Assembly: GCF_016907295.1 (NCBI RefSeq)
Contig: NZ_JAFBBR010000001.1
Span: 186,001 to 250,000, forward strand
Direction: 5' to 3'
Length of the DNA: 64,000 nt
Source: Microbacterium dextranolyticum
GTDB taxonomy: Bacteria > Actinomycetota > Actinomycetes > Actinomycetales > Microbacteriaceae
Under the pieces are notes generated by a model. That model was not told the origin of the DNA. It ran no database searches and was given only the letters and a program-made list of their open reading frames with translations. A program made the position numbers and the translations under genes. This document shows positions 25,831 through 33,989 of the stretch, in pieces. How positions within the stretch are numbered: position 1 is the stretch's first letter; every line of letters starts with the position of its first letter.

Positions 25831-25959
25831 CGTGAACCCGCGCGATCGCGGGGCTAAAGGCCCCCTTCCCGCTTAGCTTCCTGATTAATTTCGGCTCTGA
25901 TTCCTTCACTAAATCCGAGCTTGATTCCTACGTTACGTGCTACCCTAAATGTCATACCG

Positions 25960-25986
25960 CTCGGCCCCTCTGGGGCCGAGTTTTTT
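25960..25986 (+). terminator. intrinsic terminator
   Basis: CTCGGCCCC (25960-25968), loop TCT, GGGGCCGAG (25972-25980), then six T residues: a textbook rho-independent terminator 130 bases beyond the NYN gene, probably ending the TIR-NYN transcript. Confidence 0.9.
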
Positions 25987-26112
25987 CTTACACGAAACGC
26001 GACGAAGTTCGTCTTCCTCGACGCCACCGCGGATCCTACGGCGACAGAGATCTTCGGACTCTGCTTGTTCGGGCGGTCCGGGCAGGGACGTCAACTCTCA
26101 ATGACTGGCCCA

Positions 26113-26263
26113 GCCCGTGCGGTCGTGGATGTGGGCTGCACGATCGAGGCGCTTCCGGGGGTGTTTCACGGATTCGACGCGATCTTTCCTCGTCAGCCGG
26201 CGGTTTCACGATGCCATCATCGAGGCGCTCCGCGCCCACTTCGCAGAGTCGCCCGGAGCCTGA
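26113..26263 (+). pseudogene. C-terminal fragment of an alpha/beta hydrolase (esterase)
   Basis: The frame reads CTIEALPGVFHGFDAIFPRQ, the motif around the catalytic histidine of hormone-sensitive-lipase-type esterases. After a frame change near 26205 it ends FHDAIIEALRAHFAESPGA before a TGA at 26261-26263. The N-terminal three quarters and the nucleophile are missing. It is a relic; the surrounding 25987-26112 and 26264-26352 stretches hold nothing else recognisable. Confidence 0.6.
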
Positions 26264-26352
26264 CCTCTGATGAGGCGTGGGCTGTAGTCGGATGGGCGTG
26301 AGTAACAAACTGTTGACTGGCCCGCTTCGGGCCGCGGGTGTGAGCGGCTCGG

Positions 26353-27216
26353 CTAGCTTGGGGTCGGCTTCCGCTTGTAGGGAGCTTGAAATGCCTTCAT
26401 GAACTCAGGCGGCACTCGGTCCTTTTGGGCCTCAGTGTGAGTCTGAAGCCAGCGTCGTACGACCTTGATGTCCTCGAGGTCGATATCGATGTCGACACTC
26501 GGGTCGATCTCCTCCGCGTCCTCTCGCGCTACGTGCCAGAGGTTGAACTCCTCGACCGCGATCATCGCGTGACGTAGCGTCTCTGCGATCATGGCGAGCA
26601 CCCAGGTTAGAACGCCTGCCGCAGGCAGCTGTAGAGGTGCCCTCGCGAGTTCGAGCCCATCGACGAGGGGCATGGCAGGGTGCAGGGTGCGGGAGTGCTG
26701 AGTGTACTCAGCAAATGCCTCTTCGATATCAGGGAAACCCGTGATCCGCTCGCCGGGGTGCCTTTTCAACAGTCTCCCGAAGCTGAACTGGCCGAGATGA
26801 TGCACTTGATCTGCACGTTGCCATTGCTCGAAGCTCTTCGGGCGTAGCCGGAACTCACGGAACAGCACGCTCAACTCCATGAGGTCTCGGGCGGGGTCGA
26901 GCACCGCTGAGACCTTATGTTCAAGGACGCCGTCGACGCCATCGATGAAATCCGATGTGATCCTGGCGACGAACTCGGTCGCCAGAGGGGCAGGGACCTT
27001 CCGAACCCAGTCATCCATTCCGTGGAGAAACCGGCTCGTGGCTTCGATCGCGTCGAGCGCGCCGCTGGCATCAGATCGCAGGATCGAGAGGGTCAGTGTT
27101 CGGGCTTGGTCCGCGCGGTGTAGCAGTCCGCTTATGCGTGGGTGAGTGTCCCTCAGCGCATCCAATACATCGCCGGCGTGAGAGACCTTGCTCTCGTCTC
27201 CGCTCGCTTCGTTCAT
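26353..27216 (-). CDS. hypothetical protein, 287 aa
   Basis: A soluble, mostly helical and acidic protein I cannot assign. Visible features are an N-terminal helical region (VLDALRDTHPRISGLLHRAD), a central segment RDLMELSVLFREFRLRPKSF, the stretch WHVAREDAEEIDPSVDIDID near residue 240, and a basic C-terminus. There are no transmembrane segments, signal or cofactor motifs. Codon third positions are less GC-rich than in the core genes, which suggests separate acquisition. It lies alone between relics inside the putative mobile unit. An abortive-infection role would be a guess from location only. Confidence 0.65.
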   Translation of the reverse strand: MNEASGDESKVSHAGDVLDALRDTHPRISGLLHRADQARTLTLSILRSDASGALDAIEATSRFLHGMDDWVRKVPAPLATEFVARITSDFIDGVDGVLEHKVSAVLDPARDLMELSVLFREFRLRPKSFEQWQRADQVHHLGQFSFGRLLKRHPGERITGFPDIEEAFAEYTQHSRTLHPAMPLVDGLELARAPLQLPAAGVLTWVLAMIAETLRHAMIAVEEFNLWHVAREDAEEIDPSVDIDIDLEDIKVVRRWLQTHTEAQKDRVPPEFMKAFQAPYKRKPTPS

Positions 27217-27240
27217 GGTGAATGGGCCTGACTTCCGTTC

Positions 27241-27480
27241 CTATGGCGAGCCTTGTCCGGCCGGTGCTGGATTGGCGGATTGTTGGTCAGCGTAGTGCGC
27301 GTCCTCGACCTCGATCGGGGTGCGCATGTCGAGTTCGCCGTCGAGGCGGGAGTTATTCCACCACCAGACCCAACTCCAGGGGTGCGAGCCCGACCTGCTC
27401 AACTGTCCGCCACGGCCCGCGCTGCCTGGTCGGCTCGGTCTTTGAGAGGTTCTTCACAGCCTCGACCATCGCGTTGATGC
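27241..27480 (-). pseudogene. C-terminal remnant of IS3-family transposase OrfB
   Basis: Reading the minus strand, NAMVEAVKNLSKTEPTRQRG and PWRTVEQVGLAPLE are followed, after one inserted base near 27371-27376, by WVWWWNNSRLDGELDMRTP and IEVEDAHYADQQ, then a TAG at 27241-27243. This is the typical end of an IS3 integrase-core protein. Everything upstream is lost, and it is not related to the intact IS3 element at 28032. Confidence 0.8.
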
Positions 27481-27583
27481 TCCTGTTTCGGTTCCTGCGT
27501 TCCGCCGCTCGTCTGACTGACCACCTTGCTGGTCCCTGGAGCAAGACCGCTTTACGACCGCCGGTCCGCGGGCGTGCACCGGG

Positions 27584-27682
27584 TGTAGGAATCCGCCACT
27601 TCGCAGAGAACTCGAACCACGGGTTCGCCGCCAACTACCGTGGAATCCCCGCGATCTTCGCCATGTCGAGCGGGAACCTACA
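27584..27682 (+). repeat. 99-bp terminal-type repeat, copy B
   Basis: It starts TGTAGG, ends GGGAACCTACA, and aligns gaplessly with 20553-20651 with roughly two thirds identity, including GTGGAATCCCCG in the middle. Three related units start near 27593, 27627 and 27658. TAAA follows directly. The 27687-27934 stretch beyond holds no gene I can support. Confidence 0.6.
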
Positions 27683-27934
27683 TAAACACCCAATGAGCTG
27701 CGAGGGCGCGATCCTGCTGCGCTCTGAGCTGATACTTGCGCTCGATGGCGTTCACCGCAGGTTCAAGAAGGTGGCGTTCCTGGAGCACCCGAGCGCGCGT
27801 GAGCTGCCGGCTGGGGAGCTTCTCGAGCCCGCCGATCCGATCGTCCCGACAACGCACCGCGGTGCCCGCTGGTCAGGTGGCGTGCTGAGGGTGTGGAGTG
27901 GGGTGCGGCGTGACACTCGCGAAGGCCTGAGCAC

Positions 27935-27979
27935 GGCGAAGGGCGACCCCGACCAGTAGCGCGGGGGTCGCCCTTCGCC
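27935..27979 (-). terminator. 16-bp perfect hairpin
   Basis: GGCGAAGGGCGACCCC (27935-27950) pairs perfectly with 27964-27979 over a 13-base loop. It lies 8 bases beyond the stop codon of the interrupted membrane-protein gene and probably was its terminator. A T tract is absent. Confidence 0.6.
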
Positions 27980-28062
27980 CGGCAGATCAGCTGCCCTTGG
28001 GCCTGCGCGCGAGGCTCACTGACGCGAGGATTGAAGCGCCCTGGGTCTGATGGAGACTCGCG

Positions 28063-29022
28063 CTATTTGATTCCCACCAGCTGATCGGCGGTGGTTTGGT
28101 CAGCATAGAACTTCTGCTCGAACTCTGCGGGTGGGATGTCGCCGAGGTAGCCGTGGAGGCGTTGAGTGTTGTGCCAGTGCACCCATCCGAGGGTCGCGAG
28201 CTCGAGGTCCTCGACCGTCTTCCAGGGTCCGGGGCGAGCGGGTCCGCGGACGAGTTCGGTCTTGTAGTAGCCGTTGACGGTCTCGGCCAGGGCATTGTCA
28301 TAGCTGTCGCCGACGGTCCCAATCGACGGCGTCGCGCCGATCTCCGCGAGTCGTTCTCCGTAGCGAATCGACGTGAATTGAGACCCTGCGTCGCTGTGAC
28401 ACCTCAGATCCTCGTGGTGACGACCTCTCGACCAGCGGGCCATCTCGATCGCGTCGAGGACCATTTCGGTGCGCATGTGTGACGCGCAGCGCCACCCGAC
28501 GATCGTCCGGCTGAACGCGTCGATGATGAAGCAGACATACGCGACGCCCGCCCACGTCGGCACGAACGTCAGGTCGGTGACCCAGAGCCGGTTCGGGGCG
28601 GTCGCGGTGAACTCCCGCTTCACGAGATCCGGGTGCCGCGCCGACGTCGGATCAGGCCGGGTCGTCTTCACTCGCTTGCTCCGGGTTGCGCCCTCGATGC
28701 CGGCCACGCGCATGAGCCGACCGGTCTGGTCCCGACCGATGTCGATCCCTGCTCGGCGGGCGGTCTTCCAGAGCTTGCGGACACCGTAGACGCAGTAGTT
28801 CGCGTTCCAGAGCGTCACCAGCTCCGGGATGAGGACCGCGTCACTGATCGTCCGGGCCGACGGCCCACGGTCTTTCGCCGCGTAGTACGTGCTCGGAGCC
28901 ACCTGCAACAGGCTGCAGATGGGCTCGACTCCAAGCGGGCGACCTTCGACGATGTCGTCCTTGTTCGCGTCGATGAACGCGACTACTTCCGGTGTTGGCG
29001 GTCGAGCTCCGCCCCGAAGAAA
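28063..29022 (-). CDS. IS3 family transposase OrfB (integrase core)
   Basis: The frame -1 to orfA encodes the DDE integrase: an N-terminal helical domain (VVAFIDANKDDIVEGRPLGV, HTH_21-like YGVRKLWK), then LWVTDLTFVPTW (first Asp), HSDAGSQFTSIRY (second Asp) and the YDNALAETVNGYYKTEL segment with the catalytic Glu. It ends WVHWHNTQRLHGYLGDIPPA. It is expected to be made as an OrfAB fusion by -1 frameshifting at a T-rich tract (TTTCTTC, complement of 29016-29022). The start given is the approximate shift point, not a real initiation codon. Confidence 0.9.
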   Translation of the reverse strand, partial: FLRGGARPPTPEVVAFIDANKDDIVEGRPLGVEPICSLLQVAPSTYYAAKDRGPSARTISDAVLIPELVTLWNANYCVYGVRKLWKTARRAGIDIGRDQTGRLMRVAGIEGATRSKRVKTTRPDPTSARHPDLVKREFTATAPNRLWVTDLTFVPTWAGVAYVCFIIDAFSRTIVGWRCASHMRTEMVLDAIEMARWSRGRHHEDLRCHSDAGSQFTSIRYGERLAEIGATPSIGTVGDSYDNALAETVNGYYKTELVRGPARPGPWKTVEDLELATLGWVHWHNTQRLHGYLGDIPPAEFEQKFYADQTTADQLVGIK

Positions 29023-29327
29023 GACGCGGCCCGCTTCAAGATCTCGTTCGCCCGCCGCAACTCCCGGACCTCCTGCTCGAGCTCCCGCACTCGACGCGCT
29101 TCCGCGGTGCTCACCCCGGCGACGTGACCGTCGTCGATGTCGGCCTGCTTGACCCACATCCTGACGGACTCGACGCCGTAGCCGAGCTGCGCAGCGACCC
29201 GATGGACCGTCCCATGCTCGGTCCCGAGCTCAGCCCGCAACGTTCGCACCATCCGGACCGCTGCGGCCTTCTCCTCCGGCGAATACCGACGCGTCGTCGG
29301 CTTCCCTGATGTCTGCTCTTTCGGCAT
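28983..29327 (-). CDS. IS3 family transposase OrfA
   Basis: A 114-residue protein from the ATG at 29327 (MPKEQTSGKPTTRRYSPEEK). It has a helix-turn-helix (VHRVAAQLGYGVESVRMWVK) and a C-terminal leucine-zipper-like helix (RVRELEQEVRELRRANEILK). OrfA binds the element's ends and regulates transposition, and forms the N-terminal part of the frameshifted OrfAB transposase. Confidence 0.9.
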   Translation of the reverse strand: MPKEQTSGKPTTRRYSPEEKAAAVRMVRTLRAELGTEHGTVHRVAAQLGYGVESVRMWVKQADIDDGHVAGVSTAEARRVRELEQEVRELRRANEILKRAASFFGAELDRQHRK

Positions 29328-29555
29328 AACCCCATCCTCGTTTCCAAGGTCAGGAGTCTCCAACAAACTCAGGGCGCTTCAGATCGTCAGAACGACGCCG
29401 ACGGTGATCACGCTTGCCGTCGCAACGACGAGCCATTCAGACGCGGGCTCACGGGTGACGAGCCCGGCGCCAAGCAGCACGGCGAGGATGACGCCGATGA
29501 GGCTGATGACAGTTCCGAAGATCGCCATGACGCGCAGCGCGCTCGTTGACCACAT

Positions 29556-29922
29556 GTGTGCTCCCGATCACTGACCGTTCTTCCGTCATGCCGCGGGGAG
29601 GCGACGGGCTCCACGCTAGGAACGAGGTCTGCGCTCTCGCAATGACCCCTATCGGTTCGCTGGATGCCTCCGATGCTGCGCCTCGAGGGTCAATATCCCC
29701 GGATAGGAGCGAGAAACGCGACGTGCTGACGTGGCCTGGGAAGTCGCTGAATGTACGAAAGTCGTAAATCGAAAGCTAGCCGAACGCCCTCCGGAGTCGC
29801 TCATGGCCGCCGAGACACGGGCGTCGACACCACCAACAGCGCTGCCCCTCAGGCTGAGAGGGCATTCCACCCGCCGCGGGGTGGCGGAGAGCTAGCGAGG
29901 CTCAGACCACAGAGAGCCGAGT
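29556..29922. other. intergenic stretch without recognisable gene
   Basis: This is 367 bases between two minus-strand genes. No frame has convincing codon use or a plausible start, and no RNA gene or strong hairpin is apparent. It probably contains the promoter of the interrupted 71-residue gene. Confidence 0.5.
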
Positions 29923-30327
29923 TCAGCGCCCGAGGCCCACATTCATGAGACCGACGCCGATGAACCAGAGCACGATGCCCACGGCTGCGCCGGCGAGTGT
30001 GAGCCACCACGCGGCCTTTCGCCGGGCGAGGCGGATGATCGTCCACACGATCGCTGCGACGAAGACGAGGGGTGGTCCGGCCATGGCAATGAGCCAACCC
30101 ACCGACATCACTCCCGTGTTGCAACGGTCGTTGTAACAGGCATCCGACATCATCACGAGAAAGAGGGACATGAACGCGAGCAGCCCGAAGCCGATGACGC
30201 CCGCGACCATGAGGATGACGGATGCCACCACGTCCATGACCCGAGCACCTGACGCGGGTGTCGGGGCCGGCGGCGGAAAACCCGCAACCGGGGGACCGGA
30301 GGGGGAGGACGGCGGCGGGGTCGTCAT
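29923..30327 (-). CDS. small multi-pass membrane protein
   Basis: A 134-residue protein with a Pro-rich cytoplasmic N-terminus (MTTPPPSSPSGPP) followed by three to four hydrophobic segments: VMDVVASVILMVAGVIGFGL, VGWLIAMAGPPLVFVAAIVW and AAWWLTLAGAAVGIVLWFIG. Two cysteines (CYNDRC) lie in the first loop. It resembles the small DUF6264-like membrane proteins common in Microbacteriaceae, an assignment I hold loosely. The ATG at 30327 is divergent from the lipoprotein gene at 30412. Function unknown. Confidence 0.7.
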   Translation of the reverse strand: MTTPPPSSPSGPPVAGFPPPAPTPASGARVMDVVASVILMVAGVIGFGLLAFMSLFLVMMSDACYNDRCNTGVMSVGWLIAMAGPPLVFVAAIVWTIIRLARRKAAWWLTLAGAAVGIVLWFIGVGLMNVGLGR

Positions 30328-30411
30328 GCGGAGAGTATGGCACAGCCCTCCCACCCGGATCCGATCCTCCCTACAGTGGGGGCAGCGTCTCTTGATCGAG
30401 GGAGCAGGCAG

Positions 30412-31050
30412 ATGACACGCAGCATCGCACGGGTGGCGGCGATCGTCGCGGCGCCCGTGATCCTGGCCACGCTTCTCTGCGCGTGTGCATCGTCATCCAT
30501 CCCGCAGGGCACGACGGCGGATGCCCGTGTGCAGGCGCAGCACCTCGTCGACGAATTCATCGCGACCATTCCAGAGGACGCCATCATCGAGCGGGTGGTC
30601 GTCTCCGACCGGCCCTTCTTCTTCGAGAACGCCAGTACGCGCGCCGGCGAGTTTCCCGCTCGGGCGCGATACTCGTATTACGTCCGCCTCTTGCTGGATC
30701 CGGCACGGTACCCGGACGATGACGCGCTCAAATCCGAGTTCGTGGAGTACGTCGATCGCACGCAGGTCCAGGGCATCACCTGGAACACTCCTGCGCTTCA
30801 GAACGACTACACGACGCGATTCACCTCGAAACAGGGCGGCGATACGCCCTGGGTGTACGGCGTCGACGGTCTCAACAATTCGCAGAAGGCGCAGCCCGGC
30901 GAGACCTACGCCGAGGTCACGGCATTCTCCCCGCCGATGCTGTGGGATCAGGCCACGTGGGACGAGTCGATCCGCGTCCCTCAGGTCTGGCCGAAGGGTG
31001 ACATCCCCGACGGGGCGGTGCGGATCGAGGACTACGGCAAAAATCGCTGA
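30412..31050 (+). CDS. putative lipoprotein
   Basis: A 212-residue exported protein. The N-terminal signal ends LLCAC, a lipobox-type site, followed by a Ser-rich spacer. The mature part contains IERVVVSDRPFFFENAST and YSYYVRLLLDPARYPDDDAL and no motif I recognise. GAGGGAGCAGG precedes the ATG. A GNAT gene follows after 17 bases and may be co-transcribed. Confidence 0.75.
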   Translation: MTRSIARVAAIVAAPVILATLLCACASSSIPQGTTADARVQAQHLVDEFIATIPEDAIIERVVVSDRPFFFENASTRAGEFPARARYSYYVRLLLDPARYPDDDALKSEFVEYVDRTQVQGITWNTPALQNDYTTRFTSKQGGDTPWVYGVDGLNNSQKAQPGETYAEVTAFSPPMLWDQATWDESIRVPQVWPKGDIPDGAVRIEDYGKNR

Positions 31051-31067
31051 CGAGGCAGGATGGGGGC

Positions 31068-31604
31068 GTGACTGTTGCGCTTCGTCCATGGAACAGCGGC
31101 GATGCGGCGGCACTGAGTAGCGCGGCTCAGGCTGCGCCCGATCTGGCGACTCAGTTCGGCGGCGCTGACCTGTCGACCCGAGTCGCTGCGGAGGCGTTCA
31201 TCGGTCAGTCTCTGCGCTTTGACGAACGCGTCAAGAACTGGGCCATCGTCGACGACGGCGTTGCGGTCGGCAACGTCGGAGCCTCGGCGATCGAGTATCG
31301 GCACGAGACCGCGTGGATGTTCTACTGGCTCGCAGCCGATGCACGAGGGAAGGGATACGCGACCGGCGCGCTTGTTGCGGTGAGTGACTGGGCTTTTGCG
31401 AGCGGGCTGTATCGGCTCGAGCTCGGGCACAGGGTCAACAACCCCGCCTCATGCCGAGTCGCGACCGCGGCGGGCTTTCGGGCTGAAGGGGTCGAGCGCG
31501 AAAAGCTGCGTTACGGTGAGGTTCGCTACGACGTCGAGACGCACGCGCGACTGGCGACCGACGCCGCGCCCGCGACGAACCTCGTGCTGCCGCTCGCGGA
31601 ATGA
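31068..31604 (+). CDS. GNAT acetyltransferase (RimJ/RimL-like)
   Basis: A 178-residue N-acetyltransferase of the RimJ/RimL group. The acetyl-CoA-binding motif A is ADARGKGYATGALVAVSDWA (R/QxxGxG/A form), and motif B includes YRLELGHRVNNPASCRVATA with the conserved Asn and the AGFRAEGVEREKLRYG end. Such enzymes acetylate N-terminal residues of proteins or small amines; the substrate here is unknown. GTG start at 31068. Confidence 0.88.
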   Translation: MTVALRPWNSGDAAALSSAAQAAPDLATQFGGADLSTRVAAEAFIGQSLRFDERVKNWAIVDDGVAVGNVGASAIEYRHETAWMFYWLAADARGKGYATGALVAVSDWAFASGLYRLELGHRVNNPASCRVATAAGFRAEGVEREKLRYGEVRYDVETHARLATDAAPATNLVLPLAE

Positions 31605-31786
31605 GGGTCGCCGGTGAGTCGAACGAATTGCGCGGCGAGACAGAGACCTGCGCGGTCGTCGCGCGGGCTCGGTCGCCGCGAGCTACGGGCCCATCGTCGT
31701 GGCGTTCGCATGGACGCTTGGTGACGTTGCGATCGAGCGCGCGCCATCGGCTGGAAAGTGGCGCCGGGGCAGGATGATGAGGCAAC

Positions 31787-32758
31787 ATGCGGGGCATGCA
31801 TCTACCGCGGACGGGCCGCGACGTCTTCGACCCCGAGCTGAGAGCCGCACTGGCCGTCGTCGGTGGCGTGTTCCCACCATCGGTGACGCCTGACCTGATC
31901 CCCTTCATGCGGCGCTCGTACGCGTCGCCGCCCCGTGAAGAACTGATGGCCGGGCGCGACGTGATCGTCGAAGACGTCGAGGTGCCGGGCTGGGGTGCTG
32001 CGCTTGAGGCATCCGTCGTCCGGCCCACCGCAGGATGCTCGAGCGCGGGCATCCTGCTTCTGCACTCGGGCGGCATGATGTTCGGTGACCGGTTCAGCGG
32101 CGCCGATCACGCTCTGAACTGGGTCGAGAGGTTCGGCGCGGTTCTTCTGGCGGTGGACTACCGGTTGGCGCCGGAGCATCCGGACCCCATTCCGTTCGAG
32201 GACTGTTACGCGACATACGAGTGGTTCGTGTCGCAGGCGCCCCGTCTCGGGGTCCGCGCCGACCGCATCGTGGTGGCCGGGGCAAGTGCCGGGGGCGGCT
32301 TGGCCGCCGCCGTCGCGCTGGCGGCGCGCGACCGTGGCGGCCAGCGCCCGTGTGGACAGCTGCTCGACTATCCGATGCTCGACGACCGCGCTCAGACGCC
32401 GTCGACCGGCGCTTTCGACGGAATCGGCGTCTGGGATCGGATCAGCAACGAGACCGGGTGGAGAGCGCTTCTGGGCGAGCGCGTCGGCGGCCTGGACGTG
32501 AGCGCGTATGCGGCGCCCGCACGCGCCGACGACCTGCACCGTCTGCCTCCGACATTCATACAGGTGGGCTCGGCGGAGATCTTCCGCGACGAGGCCGTCG
32601 ACTACGCGCGCCGGCTGTGGAAGGCGGGGGTGGACGCAGAGTTGCACGTGTGGCCCGGCGCGTTCCATGCGTGCGACATCTTCGCCGCCCACACGTCTGT
32701 CGCGCGATCGATGATCCAGGCGCGCGAAGACTGGTTGCAACGCGTGCTGGCGGACTGA
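31787..32758 (+). CDS. alpha/beta hydrolase, hormone-sensitive-lipase family
   Basis: A 323-residue esterase/lipase-like enzyme. The oxyanion-hole motif reads HSGG rather than the usual HGGG. The nucleophile motif is GASAGG, with YRLAPEHPDP before it. The acid residue is in QVGSAEIFRDEAVDYA and the catalytic His in WPGAFHACD. These are standard landmarks of the family IV (HSL) esterases acting on short-chain esters or acetylated substrates. A PucR-type regulator gene follows after 59 bases and may control it. Confidence 0.9.
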   Translation: MRGMHLPRTGRDVFDPELRAALAVVGGVFPPSVTPDLIPFMRRSYASPPREELMAGRDVIVEDVEVPGWGAALEASVVRPTAGCSSAGILLLHSGGMMFGDRFSGADHALNWVERFGAVLLAVDYRLAPEHPDPIPFEDCYATYEWFVSQAPRLGVRADRIVVAGASAGGGLAAAVALAARDRGGQRPCGQLLDYPMLDDRAQTPSTGAFDGIGVWDRISNETGWRALLGERVGGLDVSAYAAPARADDLHRLPPTFIQVGSAEIFRDEAVDYARRLWKAGVDAELHVWPGAFHACDIFAAHTSVARSMIQAREDWLQRVLAD

Positions 32759-32817
32759 TCGGGCGCGGACGAGACTGGGATGCCAGAGCGCGAGCGCGCG
32801 GTGCGAGGAGGCACATC

Positions 32818-33870
32818 ATGCAGGAACTGCTCGGCCGACTACGTGCGCTCGACCCAGCCGCCAGTCAAGGCCTGCGGGTCATCGCGTGCTTCGACGAGCT
32901 GATGGCGGGGCGGGTCGGCACCGACGGCCTGTTGAGCGCTGCCGCCGCTCTGGCAGGAAGACCGGTCGGAGTGCGTCGCGGCGGCGACGGCACGGTGGTG
33001 CGCGTCGGACCGGACGGTCGACGCCTCGCTCCCGATCCCGCCGCGACGCCCGCCCCGACCGACAGGCACGTCTCGGGTGGCATTCAGGTGTGGATCGAGG
33101 GTGGAGACGACGGCCCGGGCGTGAACGACGCGCTCATTCTGGAGCGACTCTCGCTCGCGCTCGCCATGCGCTACGAGCCGGACCTCTCACCGGCTCCCCG
33201 AGACCTCGCCCTACTCGTGGACGGTGCGGTGGAACCGGCGATCCGCCGCGAGGCGGCCACCCGCCGTGGCCTCGCGACGGGTGTGCTCCTGCGTGTTGTG
33301 GTCGCGCCACTGTTCGCCGTGTGGCGCACTCATCCGATAGGTCCCGAAGACGTCGTGGCAACCGACTTCGGGCCCGTGCACGCCGCGATCATCCCGGCAA
33401 CGTCGCCGGTCGCGGCATCGCCATTGGGCATCGGCGTCGCGGTCGAGCGCGATGAGCTGCCGTTGTCGTTCCGCACGGCGCTGGTCGCGCTGCGGTTGGC
33501 TGATTCCGCTCCTGACACCGTGGCATGCGCCGACGATCTCGGTGTGCTCGCCGAGACTCTGGCCGACCAGCCGATCCGACCGCGAATGGATGCCGATGAG
33601 GAAGCCGTCGCGCGACTGTCCGGCTACCCGTGGGGCATCGCCACGCTCGACGCGCTCGTGCGCTCGACATCCGTGCGGGAAGCGGCGCGAACGGTCGGGA
33701 TTCACCACAGCACGATGACAGCACGGATCGAGATGGTCACGTCCGAGTTCGGGTTCTCGCCTCTCGATGGCTGGGCGCGTACGCGCGTTGCGGTCGCGCT
33801 GCTCAGATGGCGGGTCCGCACGTCCCGGGTTCTCGAACTTCCCCCTCCGGTGCCGCTGCCTGCGCCGTGA
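32818..33870 (+). CDS. PucR-type helix-turn-helix regulator
   Basis: A 350-residue transcription factor. The N-terminal two thirds form a sensor-like region without a recognised ligand motif. The C-terminus (about 285-340) has the PucR/CdaR HTH_30 pattern: LDALVRSTSVREAARTVGIH, then HSTMTARIEMVTSEFG and GWARTRVAVALLRWR. The ATG at 32818 has GAGGAGG upstream. Possible targets are the adjacent esterase gene and the MetX-like gene downstream; effector unknown. Confidence 0.82.
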   Translation: MQELLGRLRALDPAASQGLRVIACFDELMAGRVGTDGLLSAAAALAGRPVGVRRGGDGTVVRVGPDGRRLAPDPAATPAPTDRHVSGGIQVWIEGGDDGPGVNDALILERLSLALAMRYEPDLSPAPRDLALLVDGAVEPAIRREAATRRGLATGVLLRVVVAPLFAVWRTHPIGPEDVVATDFGPVHAAIIPATSPVAASPLGIGVAVERDELPLSFRTALVALRLADSAPDTVACADDLGVLAETLADQPIRPRMDADEEAVARLSGYPWGIATLDALVRSTSVREAARTVGIHHSTMTARIEMVTSEFGFSPLDGWARTRVAVALLRWRVRTSRVLELPPPVPLPAP

Positions 33871-33989
33871 GTCGTCCCCGCCGATTGGCGGATGGTGCCG
33901 GTCGGATCTCGACGCGTTGTCGGTGTCGAGTCGTCGGTGCCGTCGCGAAACTGAAGCGACGCCGTACCCGACCACAAAGGAGTGGACCG

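Larger units (their letters stand above)
20661..27682. mobile_element. putative 7-kb transposon-like unit bounded by inverted ends
   Basis: The left end TGTAGGTTCC (20661-20670) is matched in inverted orientation by GGGAACCTACA ending at 27682. Beyond the termini both ends continue with similar GATGGCG/CGCCAT repeats. TAAA occurs immediately outside on both sides (20657-20660 and 27683-27686), as expected of a 4-base target duplication. No complete transposase for such ends is inside, so if real it is non-autonomous or decayed. The unit contains the later ISL3 insertion and the DUF6338/TIR/NYN cargo. Confidence 0.45.
28032..29381 (-). mobile_element. IS3-family insertion sequence, intact
   Basis: The 28-base terminal inverted repeats begin TGAAGCGCCCTG at 28032 and reversed at 29381, differing at about three positions. 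A 3-base duplication GAT flanks the element (28029-28031 and 29382-29384), normal for IS3. Length is 1350 bp, with overlapping orfA and orfB on the minus strand. Confidence 0.93.
27987..29555 (-). pseudogene. 71-aa two-helix membrane protein split by IS3 insertion
   Basis: The upstream part (29555 down to 29382) encodes MWSTSALRVMAIFGTVISLI and continues through a second helix to VITVGVVLTI. The element then interrupts it. Skipping the element and one copy of the GAT duplication, the frame continues LASVSLARRPKGS and stops at 27987-27989. The restored protein has 71 residues, two transmembrane helices and a basic tail. GGGAG lies ahead of the ATG at 29555. Function unknown. The insertion must be fairly recent, since both halves are still in frame. 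Confidence 0.8.

Noticed and set aside
29649..29948. Short frames on both strands in the gap after the IS3-split gene
   Set aside because: Serine/arginine-rich compositions, no ribosome-binding sites and no similarity to known small proteins.
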